NCBI RefSeq assembly: GCF_000003605.2
Contig: NW_003139319.1
Span: 87,326-151,325 of the forward strand
Direction: 5' to 3'
From: Saccoglossus kowalevskii
Taxonomy: Eukaryota > Hemichordata > Enteropneusta > Harrimaniidae
Length of the DNA stretch: 64,000 nucleotides
Below, piece after piece: positions 35,136-48,500 of this stretch; position 1 is the first letter of the stretch, and the number at the start of each line of letters is the position of its first letter. The position numbers and the translations under genes were made by a program. Below the pieces are notes generated by a model. The model ran no database searches, was not told where the DNA came from, and saw nothing but the letters and a program-made list of their open reading frames with translations.

Positions 35136-38100
35136 TACTTAAGAAGACATATAGAGTGTAGACTGTGGCTGACCTGAATTACCAGTTAATTGATTATTAA
35201 GATATGTCCCTCCGAATGGGATCTATTGTAAGAGGTTTCGCAGATTGTTGACTTGTTCTTTTTTGTATCAATCCATTCGACATTCTGGAATTTCGAGCGA
35301 GAGATGTTAACAAAATTTGTATTTATACATATAATAGAATCAAAACTCCAAGAATATCAGTGGAAGCTCAATCATAATATCGTGTATACTAATTGTAACA
35401 CTGTGTGCTTTTCCATGTTGGAACTTCATATAACCTTAAATCTATTTACATTTGGCAACAATTCAGATTAGACTGTGTTGCACTTTTTGCAATATGATTA
35501 TACCGAATGGTCATGGATTGATATAACGCAGGGAGTTGAAAGAAAATTTGAGCAATTTTAATGAAAATGGGTGGAATGGGTTATCAGCAGAACTATGCCT
35601 TCCTAGTCATTTGTAGCGTGTCAAGGCTGGGTGCAATAATCAGTTAGCCAGTCCCACTTGACTTTATCGACGACCTTGCCGTATGTATGTCGGGTAGTAC
35701 TATTGTATGTTCTGAGTCTAGATAAGGCCTATACTGCTTTATAACATCTTCGGATATGAGGGCGGATGTCACCGACTGAAGCATGAAAAATATTTAGTCG
35801 CTGGTGCGTGACTACAATCTTAGAACATTACAGATTTTCACTGAACTAAGCTAACTAATATATCTATATAATATGTTGCAAACAGCAAATGAATATTTTG
35901 TGTGTAATGTTTATATAATGATAATATTAATTTAACGCTTATCCTGCCAGTTCCATGTATAGGTTTACATTGACTTGACCAGGTAATGCATAACCCCCCC
36001 CCCCCTACGGGTGTAATCACGTTACTGTAAACATGTTCTTACTAGTGTATTATCGTTAATATATCGTTTTATCATGGTTCAATTGACATATTGAGTCACG
36101 GTCACATTCACCGCCAGTCGGTTTTGAAATGGTTTATCGTCTTATAATTAGTCATAACACTCGTTTCGCGTAGACAGTCACGCACGCACACTTTCAATGG
36201 TGAAATTGTTTTCGAGTAGATGCTCAGGGCAAAAATAAATCGTCACCGGACTCGTAAAACATTATGACCATTTAGTGGCGCCAATTTAAATTGCGTTAAA
36301 CGGAGAAGACCTCGGCGTAAAATGCTCGGGGCCTTTGTCACTTAAAATTCGACCCATTTTAATTCACACAAAAACCACTACACGATAGATCATAACAGTT
36401 TGGTAATGTTCAGAATATATGTCACCGTAATTTGCTTCATTCTCGTTCAGTTGATAAATGTTGACAATTTAGTACGCGTTTATCGTTGGAGTGGAAAGCC
36501 TCATAATTTAGCGACTACTAAAATGACATAAATGGCATAAAGAGCAACGGGTGGGAATGTCAGAATTTTATTTTTAGCTCGTCAGCGTTGACATTCATTA
36601 GCCCCTAGTGGAAGGGTAGAAGGTATGATACGATCGACTCCAGGCTCATTAAAAAAGTGTCATCCTTATGTCTTAATTGTTAAACTGCCACTGCTTTTAA
36701 GGTCATCCATTAAATTGAAATGCTCACACTTTCATTAGAGTTTTATGTGAGAGCATCCCCTCAAATAAAAAAAACGTGATGCACCATGGGAGTATAGTAA
36801 ATCTACGGAATAATAAAATAAAAACGTTACCCTGTTTTTGTACCAGTGGCTATGCAGACAATGAATGCATTTTTGTAACTAAAGGCATCATGTGTTTGGA
36901 TCTATGCACCTTTCTTTTCATGTATTACGTGTTCCTGTTGTGTGTTTGTTCTTTGTCTTGTTTGTGTTAACATGTTTTTTTTTAGTCGCTTGTTTGATTA
37001 TTTGTTTGTCGGTTCAATATTTCTTCGTGCTTGCTTGTATTTTGTTCGGAAAATTGGAAAACTATTAAGCGTGTACTTCAGGTATAAGATTATTGTTATA
37101 AAATCGATAAAAAATAGTCTTTTTATTTGCAAATAAATAACTCAAAATACATGCATGGAGTCTGTACGAATATAGTATTGTACGTTTAAATTATACGGTA
37201 CCGCGGTACTATAAAACAGCCCAGTTTGTCGGTTCCCTCCTCGGGCGCGCATAACTGATGAGACAGCTATAAAAAAAACGTACGGATATTGAGCGATGTG
37301 TGGCGACATTAAAAAAAGATTGCTATACTCCAACGATTGCGCCCGCTACTGTTGCGATGAATTCTGCAACCTAGGCTATTCAAAATAATCTGATTTGCAA
37401 TATTGTCTCATTTCAATTGAAAAGTCATGCTCGTTTCAGACAGACGTGACGTGCATGAGTGGGTTATTCGATCCACGGGAATATCAGTTAATCGTTTACA
37501 TACAAAAGAAAGCTTCACTTCGCACAGTATATGGTGAGATATCATTGGCTGATCTACATGGTGCCGTACCAACTGAATGATAACGTCACCAAGGATGTTA
37601 ATTTCTATAGAACTTGACATTCAGTGTGAAGTACCAAACATAATGATACACTATGTGTGATTGCTTTCGTTTTTACGACCTTATATGATTATATGACCCA
37701 TTCACGCACTAAATGGCAAACGTTGAAGATGACTTGTTAATCCTTATTCGATGTCACTCCACGGCACACGTTGAAATGAAAATGACCGAGGCACAATCTG
37801 CTTGTGTTATTTCAAACAAATCAGGACACGCTTTCTACTAAATGAAGCCCGAATGTACTGACTCATTATAGAGGCGGACATGTTTAACATTGTTGACATC
37901 GTTGTTGCGCCATTTTTCATCTTTAATATTTGCATTTTTATATAGTCTACACAAATGCTGGAGGAAAATGGATTACCTTTTATCAAGATGTTTGATGAAC
38001 GCTATTCGTCCCTCGTATCTCATTTGACAACACCTCACGGAACCAATTGCAAGTGATATGACATAATACAGTAGACGGACGGCAATGTTCAAATGTTGCT

Positions 38101-38739
38101 ACACAACGTTCCAAATAAGGCTAAATCTAGAATTGCCGAGGAAACGTACACATGAGTTACATGGTCGCTAGCAAATATAACTACATTGACAAATAATGAA
38201 TTGTTTAATAACTCGCAGAGATTTTATCAACAAGCTTTTAACTTATCATTTGGCGTTCAAGTTTCGTGGAATTTAGCAATTCGATTAATCGATGTATATT
38301 TCATCATTATTCCTATTGTCATCGTGTAATGTGCAATGATATATGTGCCAATTGTCTGACTGGCGTGGTTTATTTAAAACATTCGTCTTGTCAACAACTC
38401 CTGCAATAGCTGAGTGATGTTTTCCATCGTTTACTCGGCGGCTAAAATAGACACTACTCTGGTCTTGAATTTGGTCAAGTCATCCAGCAATAACAGTATG
38501 CTGTTCGGGTATACTGGTGCTCGTGTGAAAGTTTTTGAAGCTAGAGTCGTCAATTCATAATACAAATTTTCGGTAAAACACTTTAATGACGTGCAACATC
38601 AGGAAAATTCATATTCTAATAAAACTACAAAAAATATGCAAATTAACTTCTCATAGCCTAATATGGTTATCTTTAACATACATATTCATAATGTTGAATT
38701 TTCAAAATATTGTTTTTTTCAAGGAATCCTGGATAATAC
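35136..38739. other. noncoding stretch
   Basis: Contains a 12-base C homopolymer at 35994-36005, and a CpG-richer patch near 36180-36370 without an ORF. No gene is called. Confidence 0.55.
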
Positions 38740-38899
38740 TAAATCTGGGGGTCATCTGCGCACGCGCGGGAATTGAGTCCCAAGCGACGATAACATCGCA
38801 TGCTTAAAACGCAAAGGTTCATGGGTAGTCGCTCGTTTGTAAACAATCACACGCTATGGCCATCTGACGCATGCGCAGGTGACGACTCCCCCGCTTTAA
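38740..38899 (+). mobile_element. GC-rich MITE, family B, copy 1
   Basis: About 160 bp matching the copy at 45389-45555 in the same orientation, with shared blocks GGGAATTGAGT, CAAGCGACGATAAC, CGCTATGGCCATCTGACGCA and GACGACTCCCC. The right end is CTCCCCCGCT followed by TTAA (38896-38899). The left end is more decayed (CTAAATCTGGGGGTCATCTG). No coding capacity. The strikingly GC-rich body contrasts with the AT-rich host sequence. Confidence 0.8.
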
Positions 38900-41384
38900 T
38901 GACAGAATAAATTTCTACCATGAGTCAAATATGCAATAATATATTCCAGGCCAAAATCAAAAGTGCTGGCATGTAAAATAAAAGAATATTTATTTTTGTT
39001 TCAGTATTTTTATATTTATTAAAACGACTCGTGCGCTGCTATTTCAGGTAATGTTAAGCTGTGGCAACAATAGAAGCGTGACTTGATTATGGCTCAGATT
39101 TCTTTAATTTCTGATAAAACGTCATTATTTACATGTTTTAATATGAACAGAAACAATATATCGATATGATGCTTCCGATAGATTTCGGCAGGAATCACTT
39201 GCTTCGTTCGGACACCATTGTGTAGAATAGTACTGCATGCATTACCCGCTTATCACAACGGCGATTTCATTTAGAGTGGCGCCCCCTGGATAATCATTCG
39301 CACGGAATAGCTTCAAACGTCTTTATGTCGCGAAACATATTGTGCTCATGCCACGCCGTACTTTAACGCAGTTGAACATAATCGCACGTCGAGTCTACAC
39401 CCAATATTATTGCGCTACATCGTAATAGACAAGAAGTCACGAATGTATTACCTGGAGAGCAAAGGGCAATACAAGTGAATATATCCCCGAACTTGATTCC
39501 AGTGGAAGACAGAGCATTGATCCATCACTCAGCATTAAGGTAAGAGTCGAGGAGAACAGTTATTTCTATGTCATTTCCGACATTAATTCGCACTATTTAT
39601 AGAATATACTATATAGACATCGCATGCAAACTTCTGAACAGGAATCAAATTCAGGCTTATACACGCTGGTTATATTTTTTTTTACTTCCATTGACTAGCG
39701 ATGCATGCACACCACGACGTAATCATCGCAATAAAGAAGGTTACTTCACGTTATTACATTAGATGTTTTATCAAATCAAGTTAGGAGTCGGAATTGCACC
39801 CAAAGTATTTCAATTGTCGAGTTTTGCGGCTTGTCATCGTATTTTACTCTGTCGTGTTTTGAAAGATGTTATCGCACATTCAGAAAGTAACTCAATAACA
39901 AACACGAATTGTTCATGCCAAGTGACATTGATCATTTGAATTTCGAGAAATAATGTTGCAATTTGTTTTTCTCATTCTTTCCTCGCCGTGTTTTCTCATC
40001 AGTTAGCTACGTAGTTGTAAAATGATAAATCACTCTTAGAAACTCTGTATTGAAAATAAATGTTTGATTTGTTGTATAACAAAAATATAACATAAATTCG
40101 TTCATAAATGACGAAAGTACAAATAAAGTAAACCGGTAATTAATGGAGCACGGTCAAATCAAATGAAACGATAGTGTTGCTTGGAGATATGCTTTGTGTA
40201 ATTGACCACAACGGGTTTATAAAATGAACACGTACGAACGTGCAGCGATTTCCACTTAATTACTTATATATACATGACTTAAACAAAGAAGGAAATGGGA
40301 TTCCATACAAACGGTGCCCTGACTATCGACTTTTTAATCATTGATGTGCGCTGAAATTGTAGCTACACTCGAATCACTTTACTGTAAGATTTTGTTACCA
40401 GGAAGAACTTTAGAGGAAAGGTTGTTAGATTGACTTTACTTTTCTCTAATGTTGGGTTGTCAAATAGACTGGGTGGGCAATTGAGGGATTTGCTAGTACT
40501 CATCATAAATTAAGCGATAATACGAGGCCGCGTGTATGATTTTGAAACAAAGTGGAAACTTACTTTGTTACTTTGTTTAAATGATTTGTGAGACTGTCGT
40601 TCGAATATGAAAAAAAACTATTATTTCTCTGCTAGTTTAAGGTAGCAGCAGGGCAAAACAAAACAACAATTGATATGTGATTCAGAGATTCTCTGAATAA
40701 TACTGTGCATGATACTATATAACTTATATATCACCTGAAAGCTTGGATATAGGCAAATATGGCAGTGCCCGTGTCGTATCAATGAATGTCTAAGGGATTA
40801 CATGGCCGCTACTGTAGTTTTTAGACTAATCCGACTATTGAAATCATTCTTTAACACTCTCAGCACCGTGAATGACCTGGGAACGTTACAGGACGTTCGC
40901 AACGCTGTAGAATAGAAGTGTATTGTTTTTCATTTATCTGCCCTTTGTTTTTCATCTTCGTTCAATTGAATACGTACATTCTACTGAAAATGGGTTGCAT
41001 GGTTTCGACCGATTGGCATTAAAAAGGTAAAGCATAACAAAAATCAATAAAGACTCAGGTTGATTGTACATTGTCACCAAAAAACCAAAAAAAACAAAAC
41101 AAATGCAACACTTCAGATTGAACGCGGAGTTGGTAACCCCGCAAAGTGCAGATGCATATTGTTCCACCTAGGGAATTGGCCAACATGTACTCCCTGGGAC
41201 AATTATTAAAACGCCATATGCACAACCATATTCATGTATATAACACATTTTCAAGTATCATGCTTAGTAACCTTTAGATAATGTCTGAATCACATTTTAA
41301 CTTGTATTTCATCCTGTTGTTACCCTGGTAACAAATATCCAAAATGTTACCTGAGAATTAATATTAAACTTGCAAGGTAATATG
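38900..41384. other. noncoding stretch with isolated signals
   Basis: A strong donor AGCATTAAG|GTAAGAG at 39540 ends a CpG-richer patch (39190-39539) that could be an untranslated first exon, but no partner was found. A perfect X-box palindrome GTTACC-CT-GGTAAC lies at 41319-41332. A phrase TTTAAGGTAGCAGCAGGG at about 40637 resembles one end of element family C. No gene is called. Confidence 0.45.
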
Positions 41385-42140
41385 TACCACCCCTACTCCT
41401 ACTGGTGCCTTCCTCTTATTGGCAGAGGTACTACCCATAATTCTTCTGGTGCTTTCCTCACGTTGGCAGAGGTACCACTCGTACTCCTACTGGTGTCTGC
41501 CTCTCATTGGTAGATGTACCACTCATTATCTTACTGGTGTTTTCCTCTCGTTGGCAGAGGTACAGCTCGTACTTCTACTGGTGCTTCCATATCATTGACA
41601 AGGATATTACAACTAGTAATAATGTTGCCTTCATTTCATTGGCAGATGTACCGCAACTACTAGTACATGTGTCTTTGTCTCAGGTTTATTACCACTACTC
41701 TTACTGGTGCTTTCATCGAATTGAAATTACTACTTCTACTGCTGCCTTTATTTCACAGACAGGGGTACCGCCACTACTAATATTGGTGCCTTAATCTCAT
41801 TAATCTCTTAATCTCATACCAATTACTCCATTCAGCTAATTGTCAGTGGTACCACCAACACTACTCACCACTGCTGTAGTCATCTTATTGACAGATGCTA
41901 TTGATACGACCATTTCTTCTATTGGTGCCTTCATCCAATTTTTAAAAGTAAAACCACCACTCCTACTGGTACTATTCACAGGGGTACCACAACTATTTCT
42001 ACTTGTTTCTTTATTTCATTGACAGGGCACCACAACTACTCCTACGCGTGCATTTATTTCAACAACAGAGATACCACCGCTACTCCTACGCGTGTATTTA
42101 TTTCATCGACACTGATACCACAAGTTATTCTGCCATAATT
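41385..42140. repeat. degenerate 44-bp-period minisatellite
   Basis: Units starting with TACCAC recur at 41385, 41429, 41473, 41517, 41561, 41605 and 41649, exactly 44 bp apart. Shorter units of about 38-41 bp follow (41690, 41728, 41766), then irregular spacing, and finally spacing near 43-44 bp again (41985, 42028, 42072, 42116). Each unit reads roughly TACCACTACTCCTACTGGTG, then GCCTTCATTTCATTGGCAGA. About 16-17 units are visible. A 44-bp period is not a multiple of three and the frames break, so the array is not coding. Confidence 0.92.
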
Positions 42141-43872
42141 TCATCGTAAGAGTTACTAATATCACTCCTTCTAAACCACTAGACCAACTGAAGCCGTAAG
42201 CCACTCTATTAGATCTTTGTCTCCAACTCCAATTTTTCCTAACTAAAACATATTAATTTCATTGCTTGGAAGGGGGTGTCAGATAATATACCTCTTGGAT
42301 CAGTGCTCTAACAGCACATATGATACTAGAGAAATATCTACAGAGAAACATTCCTGTGTAGTTCTAGCGTGCGTTTGACATTTGTCAAAACGAGGTCAAA
42401 TGCCACTGCAGATTGGCATTATGCAATATTTGCAATGCTTTTATTGAAGCGTCTATTTCGTGTGTCATTTTCCCGTTACAAAGTATGTGTTTCATAGAAT
42501 AATATTTGTCTGGTGTCGTGACAGCGTAGAGAAGTCAAGGTAAGGTGTAAAACATACGTTTGATTTGAACCAGGTTCAATCACTCCGACTGTCGCTGGAA
42601 AGTTCGTTATTGCAATCTACGCAGAAGTTCGATTTGCCGCTGCAATGAACAACGGTCGTTTGGGTAAGCCGTGCATCACATCGACGTGTGATTCTCTCAC
42701 TTCTCATACTGCCTTTCCAACGACCTCAAATGTGGCACGTGGTCATAACCATTTCTTATTATTAAACATCCAAGTCAAACAAAATGACCTAAAGTCTGAT
42801 AACTCATGCACTATTAAACGATATCATAACGTTTGCTCCGTAGTGATATAGTTACGCATACGTTGCTTACTGTAATATACAATATGATATGTAGTATCCG
42901 GTCAGGGAATCAGGGAATTATGTATATCATAATTCTTACACCCAGTAAACGTAAAAGTAAATTGCACACATGGTCTAGTTTTGGAGAATTCTTTACAAAA
43001 ATAGATTAAGCTGTGAATAAACCATTCTACGTACGCCAGCTTCAATAAGTGTGTACACAAAATTGTAAATAATGCTAGCCGAAAAAAAATACAACGGAGC
43101 AAGTTTTCTAATAATGTTGTTTACTTACTGTAATATTCGGCGGCGAAGATGCATTATTATAATAACGAGCTAAGACTGTCACTTCATTAATAATTAATCA
43201 GATGATAATGTACCTAATATGAGAATGCGTTTTGTTTATAGTTTTTAACTGTTTGGAAATCCAGAAAAAAAAACACGTTAATTTCAGGTGCATTTTCGTG
43301 CGATAACAATCGTGTAAAACCGGTCACAGAAAAAAGCGAACATATAAAATAACGGATAGTTGAAAATTGCCGTTGTGCTTCTTTTCCTATAATTGTACAT
43401 ATATCATAATAATTACAATATAAAATAATACCTTAGCGAACAAAAACATGAACATGCTCATGGAGATTTACCATATACAGTACCAGAACTTTCACAACGC
43501 ATGCACACTTCTTTATATCTAGTAATTGCTGCTTAAGTAGATTGTAAGTGAAGAAATCAATTAACAAATAATTAATTATTTAACAAAAGTACAGCAGGAA
43601 ATAGTAAAGTTCAAACGTGAAATGAAAGTTAATACTGGTTACTAGGTTACTAGGTTACTAGGTTACAGATCCATACACACATTTTGAAAATGGAATTAAC
43701 CCATGGCATTTTGTTTGTCGCTCAAGATGTTTTTTATGAAATCGAAATGTTGAACTTAAAAAGATAGTTCAAGATTTCACACAAGATTGATGATTTGTTG
43801 TTTGCTTGTTGATGTATTATACTAAAATACGTGCGATGCCTATTGGTAAGACGAATAAACATGCGCTGCAAA
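42141..43872. other. noncoding stretch with one protein-like frame
   Basis: From about 42567 to the stop at 42849-42851 one plus frame is open for 94 codons in a less AT-rich patch. It reads GSITPTVAGKFVIAIYAEVR and then FAAAMNNGRL, and meets a donor-like TTTGG|GTAAGCC near 42663. It could be a first or internal exon, but its upstream acceptor is poor. Three and a half tandem GGTTACTA units lie at 43638-43666. Confidence 0.35.
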
Positions 43873-44217
43873 GTTGCCATGACAACATATACAAGTTCAG
43901 GTAGTGATAATGTCCCGGTCAGTACACTGAACTCGTGTTCGCACATACACATTGCCAGCACTATGCACATACATACTGTAAGAGAAACTCCAATACACTA
44001 CAAGTATCCAATGGCCAAGGCGATTGCGCACGCGCATACTTTTGCCAAACAATGAAACTCCTTCCGGCGACAATGTCCCGTATTACGCGCCGTGTGGTAT
44101 TTGTAAAAAAAAAACGCGATAGAGGCCGTTGCCATAGCAAATATGGGGATTCCAAGTACAGGACCATTAATGAAGCCTAAGTGATAGATTGCTTACCATG
44201 AAAGTTACCATAGGAAC
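43873..44217. promoter_or_regulatory. promoter-like patch with X-box and NRF-1 motifs
   Basis: Within 350 bp lie three RFX X-box-like motifs, GTTGCCATGACAAC (43873-43886), GTTGCCATAGCAA (44128-44140) and GTTACCATAGGAAC (44204-44217). With them are a CCAAT box (44008-44012), a perfect NRF-1 site TGCGCACGCGCA (44025-44036) and an ETS-type CTTCCGG (44061-44067), all in locally CpG-rich sequence. This is a typical mix for a TATA-less animal promoter. X-boxes are common before ciliary genes. No coding first exon is evident on either side. The motifs are seen; promoter function is inferred. Confidence 0.35.
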
Positions 44218-44504
44218 AGATAGATACAAAAACTACATAACTATCTTGTGTGCGAATCTGACTATCGTATGCAATTTTATCATTGTTATTATTGAGAATA
44301 TACTCGGGGGATTTGCGGAGATAATAAATAACCACGTGAAGAAGTATAATATGCATTAAAAATCATATTAATCTGTTAAACTTGGTCTGCGTAGGCACGC
44401 ATGCCTGATTTGTATTGAGTATGCCATGGAATCAGTGATACGAAAGTAAAATAAATGATGTTGATTTTTTGATCGCAACTAACAGATAATAAAAGTAGAA
44501 TGTT
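44218..44504. other. short noncoding stretch
   Basis: Nothing recognised between the promoter-like patch and the pentanucleotide array. Confidence 0.5.
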
Positions 44505-44667
44505 TATAATATAATATAATATAATATAATATAATATAATATAATATAATATAATATAATATAATATAATATAATATAATATAATATAATATAATATAAT
44601 ATAATATAATATAATATAATATAATATAATATAATATAATATAATATAATATAATATAATATAATAT
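44505..44667. repeat. (ATAAT)n pentanucleotide microsatellite
   Basis: About 32 perfect ATAAT units over 163 bp. The minus strand gives repetitive IILYY-type frames that are artefacts. Confidence 0.97.
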
Positions 44668-45388
44668 ATAAAATCCATATATTATTAATTTCAAAATTCT
44701 ACGAGAATTGATTTTTTTTATGACCAGAAGTTGAACTACCATAATGTTATTTTCATAAATGGCGAACACTTATGAAAATAACCACGAACATAAATTGATA
44801 ACAAATATGCTAGTATACAGTAACGACAATACTTTCCAGGTATTTGTGTCTGCAAACCAAGGTTCTTTCATTCGGCCGTCGGCTCGCCATTATATCTGAA
44901 TTCCACTATAAACTTGTTTTCACTATAAATGAAATCAAACACAACGGCGCATGCTCTGCTGCATTTCTATGGTAAATAGAACACGAATTCGTGTGTTGTG
45001 ATGCGTTTCCTTGAAAATCGATCGAGAAGTCGCGATTTTTCCCCGCAGTTAAGCTATGACGTGATACTAGGTGGCAATATTGTTGGTTTGAAATTGATGT
45101 GAATTGTTATTACAGGAATGCAGATTGATCGATCCAGCTCTATGGCGCTCCCAATCGAATCATTCAATTTAACTGAGGTCAATAACAGTCTTTCCTAACT
45201 CAATCACGCACGGATTCGTAGGCTATGATTGGTCGGTTTTAAGCGGAACCGTGCGAATCAGTCGATGTTATACATCATGTATGTATGAACATATACAACT
45301 TAATTAAAATCATATAAATTAATCCAAGATTTACCCACTTGGACATAATAAATAATATAACAATACACAACCGACAGAAATAGAAATA
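44668..45388. other. noncoding stretch
   Basis: An acceptor-like TTGTTATTACAG near 45114 is followed by a short frame containing MQIDRSSSMALPIESFNLTE. It is isolated and not called. Confidence 0.5.
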
Positions 45389-45555
45389 TTAAAGGGGATG
45401 GGATCGTCACCTGCGCACCTGCGGGAATTGAGTGCCAAGCGACGATAACAACGCAAGGTAAAAACGCAAAAGCTCGTGAGTAGACGCGTGTTTGTAAGCA
45501 ACAATACGCTATGGCCATCTGACGCATGCGCAGATGACGACTCCCCCCGCTTTAA
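45389..45555 (+). mobile_element. GC-rich MITE, family B, copy 2
   Basis: Flanked by TTAA on both sides (45389-45392 and 45552-45555), with terminal inverted repeats of about 25 bp. The left begins AGGGGATGGGATCGTCACCT. The right, reverse complemented, begins AGCGGGGGGAGTCGTCATCT. Both arms end in GCGCA. Near the right end CATCTG-A-CGCATGCG-CAGATG forms an inner palindrome. Only about 160 bp lie between the TTAA sites and no protein is encoded, so it must be mobilised in trans. TTAA flanks are the hallmark of piggyBac-type target sites, but the end sequence alone does not prove that superfamily. Confidence 0.82.
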
Positions 45556-48500
45556 TATATTAAATACAAAAGTATATGTAAAACATGTCCAGTGAGGGAA
45601 ACGCATGTTTCGAATGTGGCTATTCTTCATATTTCGATTTGAATTGATAATTGATGGTATGTTTCATCATTTGTGTAATGGAAACACGATATATGTACTT
45701 TTAATGATTATTTACCGTCCGTACATAACACAGAGACAACAGTGATTTTGCGTACAGTAGATGATCTTTGTATTCACCTCCACTTCCCAGTCATCAGTTC
45801 TTCAAACAGTATTGACCTTTATTTGAAAACTTGTTTGACGTAAAAGTTACCGCTTTGAATTGGAATGTCAGACAAATAATAGTTTCACTCACAATCAAAC
45901 TTAGTTGATTTTAAAATGCTGGTCGCGTTCTAATTTGGTTAGCTCGTTGTCTAATGTGTCTGTAATGTAACATTCATACAATGAATAACTATATAGACAT
46001 GACATGTGATATTCTGTGCACACATTCGACGCTGTAATAAAAGTTGCACTGCACTCACACCATGAATCAAACTTCAATTATGGTCTACCTTCTTAGAATT
46101 TTTTATTTCACCGTTAGAAACATCGAGATGATATACAAAATGGTGTCATGGTGGTCATGAGTTACCCATAATTCACCATGGTAACGACTACTACCTGTTT
46201 GTAAAGGAATTACATCCGGTTGTCGTAAGTTTTTGAGAGATAACCCTGCCTGATTTACAAGTTCTCAATGTCAGTTGATTCTAAAAAATGTAATTAAAAG
46301 AAATGCAATCGTGTTTGTAACTTAAAGCATGTAATCGTGCGATCCAAAATTATCAAAGGCATGGCAGTTCATGACCTCATCTTAGATGGCATTTCACACA
46401 GCGGTTTCTAGCTGGGAAATGTGGCTCCGACGAACATGATTATTTTGTAACACGCTAAGATATGCTTTGAAGAATATAGGGTTGTTATTGCTTGAGATCG
46501 CACTGGTTGTCTTGTATACAAGAGCCATGTAAAAGTAAGTAAAATCGAAGCAAAGCGCATTGCGATACAAGTCACAACGCATAGGTCGTCGACTACTCCG
46601 TGACTTAATTACATATCCCACCTGTCTTTCATAAAAAAGTGATTATGTCGAGTTACGACACACTGGCGTGGCATGTTGCTATTCGAGAAAAAAGCACCAT
46701 AACAGGAAGTGAATGATTTACTTTACTTTCTTCGATGTTTTTTGTAACATGTTTTTTTCGCTGAACAGTATTCTCCCTCGTCTGCGCAGCATATATATTT
46801 TCAAACGTTATCGAAATTTCTTATAAATAGCCCTCTGGTGACGAATAGCTTTTATTACGTAAATTGGTGACAGGAAGGCTTTTAAAACCATCGATATACT
46901 TGCGATCTGTGATCGACTATCAATAAATATAATTTGTTTGTAAGATTATTCTATTCTTGATACCGAACGACTACATATCCAAACACTAGTGTTGATTAGA
47001 ACGACATCGCCGTCACCGATTTACGTCATGTTGACGTCACAGAATCACCCCATAACTTGAGGGTGTGACTCGAAGAAACGGTGTTTTAAATGACATATAC
47101 AAATCTTGATAAACATCCGATGTTTGTCACTGAAACTAACAGTATTGGTAGGCCAGATGATAAAACAGCCACCGCAAATACTAGTAATTCGTAATTATTC
47201 CAAATGCTGAGTAGTAAATTACTGTACTTTACCATTTCTAGTTATTTTTTTAATTTTATGACGAATGTGTGTATGGATAAATGACCCCAAATGTCCTTGT
47301 TTTGTTGTTTTCTTTTCCACTGTTTTAAGTGCTATGTATTTATGGGAGAAAAAGTACAATTTACAATACAATTTATATAAATATAAAAAAACAATGATCT
47401 TCTGAGTCGATCACTTTTAATGGAGAAGATACTGTCGGACGACAACTGACTACTTAAACTGTGGTATGGATTTTGCTATAATAGTAGAATGGGTTTGATG
47501 TGGAAGACACAATCCAAGCAATGCACACGTACAACAGCGATAACTTTGAAACTTTAATTGAGATTTTTACAGATTAATCGAGTTTGTGCATTAATTTAAA
47601 GCGCACCCACCTTATTTGGCATATATAATGAACAGAATCTGTTCCCGCATTGTCATTTAATAAGTACTTAAATATTTATTTACAACGTGAGATTGTGTAG
47701 AATATTACGTTCTTACACATAAACGGGAAATAACGATCAAACATGTTCGAACTCTATCCACAATTGCGTCACTTTGGAAATAGTACGTGAGGACGAAAAC
47801 ATTCAACAATGGATTCTTTTGTTGATCTGATGGAAAAATCGACTACTGAGATCTTTACTTAAATAGTTATATTCTCATTTGAATCTTCAGTACTACTGAA
47901 GCAGTATTACGTCACATTCGTTGTGCCGTGGTGGAATTTGTGACTGGTCTTCAAAATCAGAGGCTTGTATCAATCTAATTAGAAATAAACTGTGAAGACA
48001 TTGTGTCTCTACTTTCACATTATGGTTCATCTAAAAGTCGGTACTAAATTTGCATAATCACGCTATGTTGTGATTACACGCGAATTGGGAATATATCGCG
48101 TGGCTTTGTATGTTTAATTAAAACATTCAAGTCACAAAATTCCGGGAGAAACAAAAAAGCAAAATCAAGCAATATCGGAAGATGATAAGATTTCGTAACT
48201 GTGATGAGAAGAGAAGACTTCGTAAATTAACCAGCCTACCACGTCTTCTTCTGTACGAACCATCCTTATATTGAATACCCAACTACAATCGATGGTTCAC
48301 AGAAATTAATTGTATTACATAGTATACGGACATTTATTCGTCTTTTATTCACCTCAATACAAATGAAGGTTTATTGATCTTCAAGTCAGGCATATCAACC
48401 AGCAGCGAAAATCCTGATATATATTTTTTTTTCAAAAAAAAAGCTGTTTCTGTAGAAGACGCAATCGATGCTCGCAATTCATGCGTTTGGGTATTGTGAA

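Noticed and set aside
44376-44769. Minus-strand frames of IILYY repeats
   Set aside because: Translation of the (ATAAT)n array.
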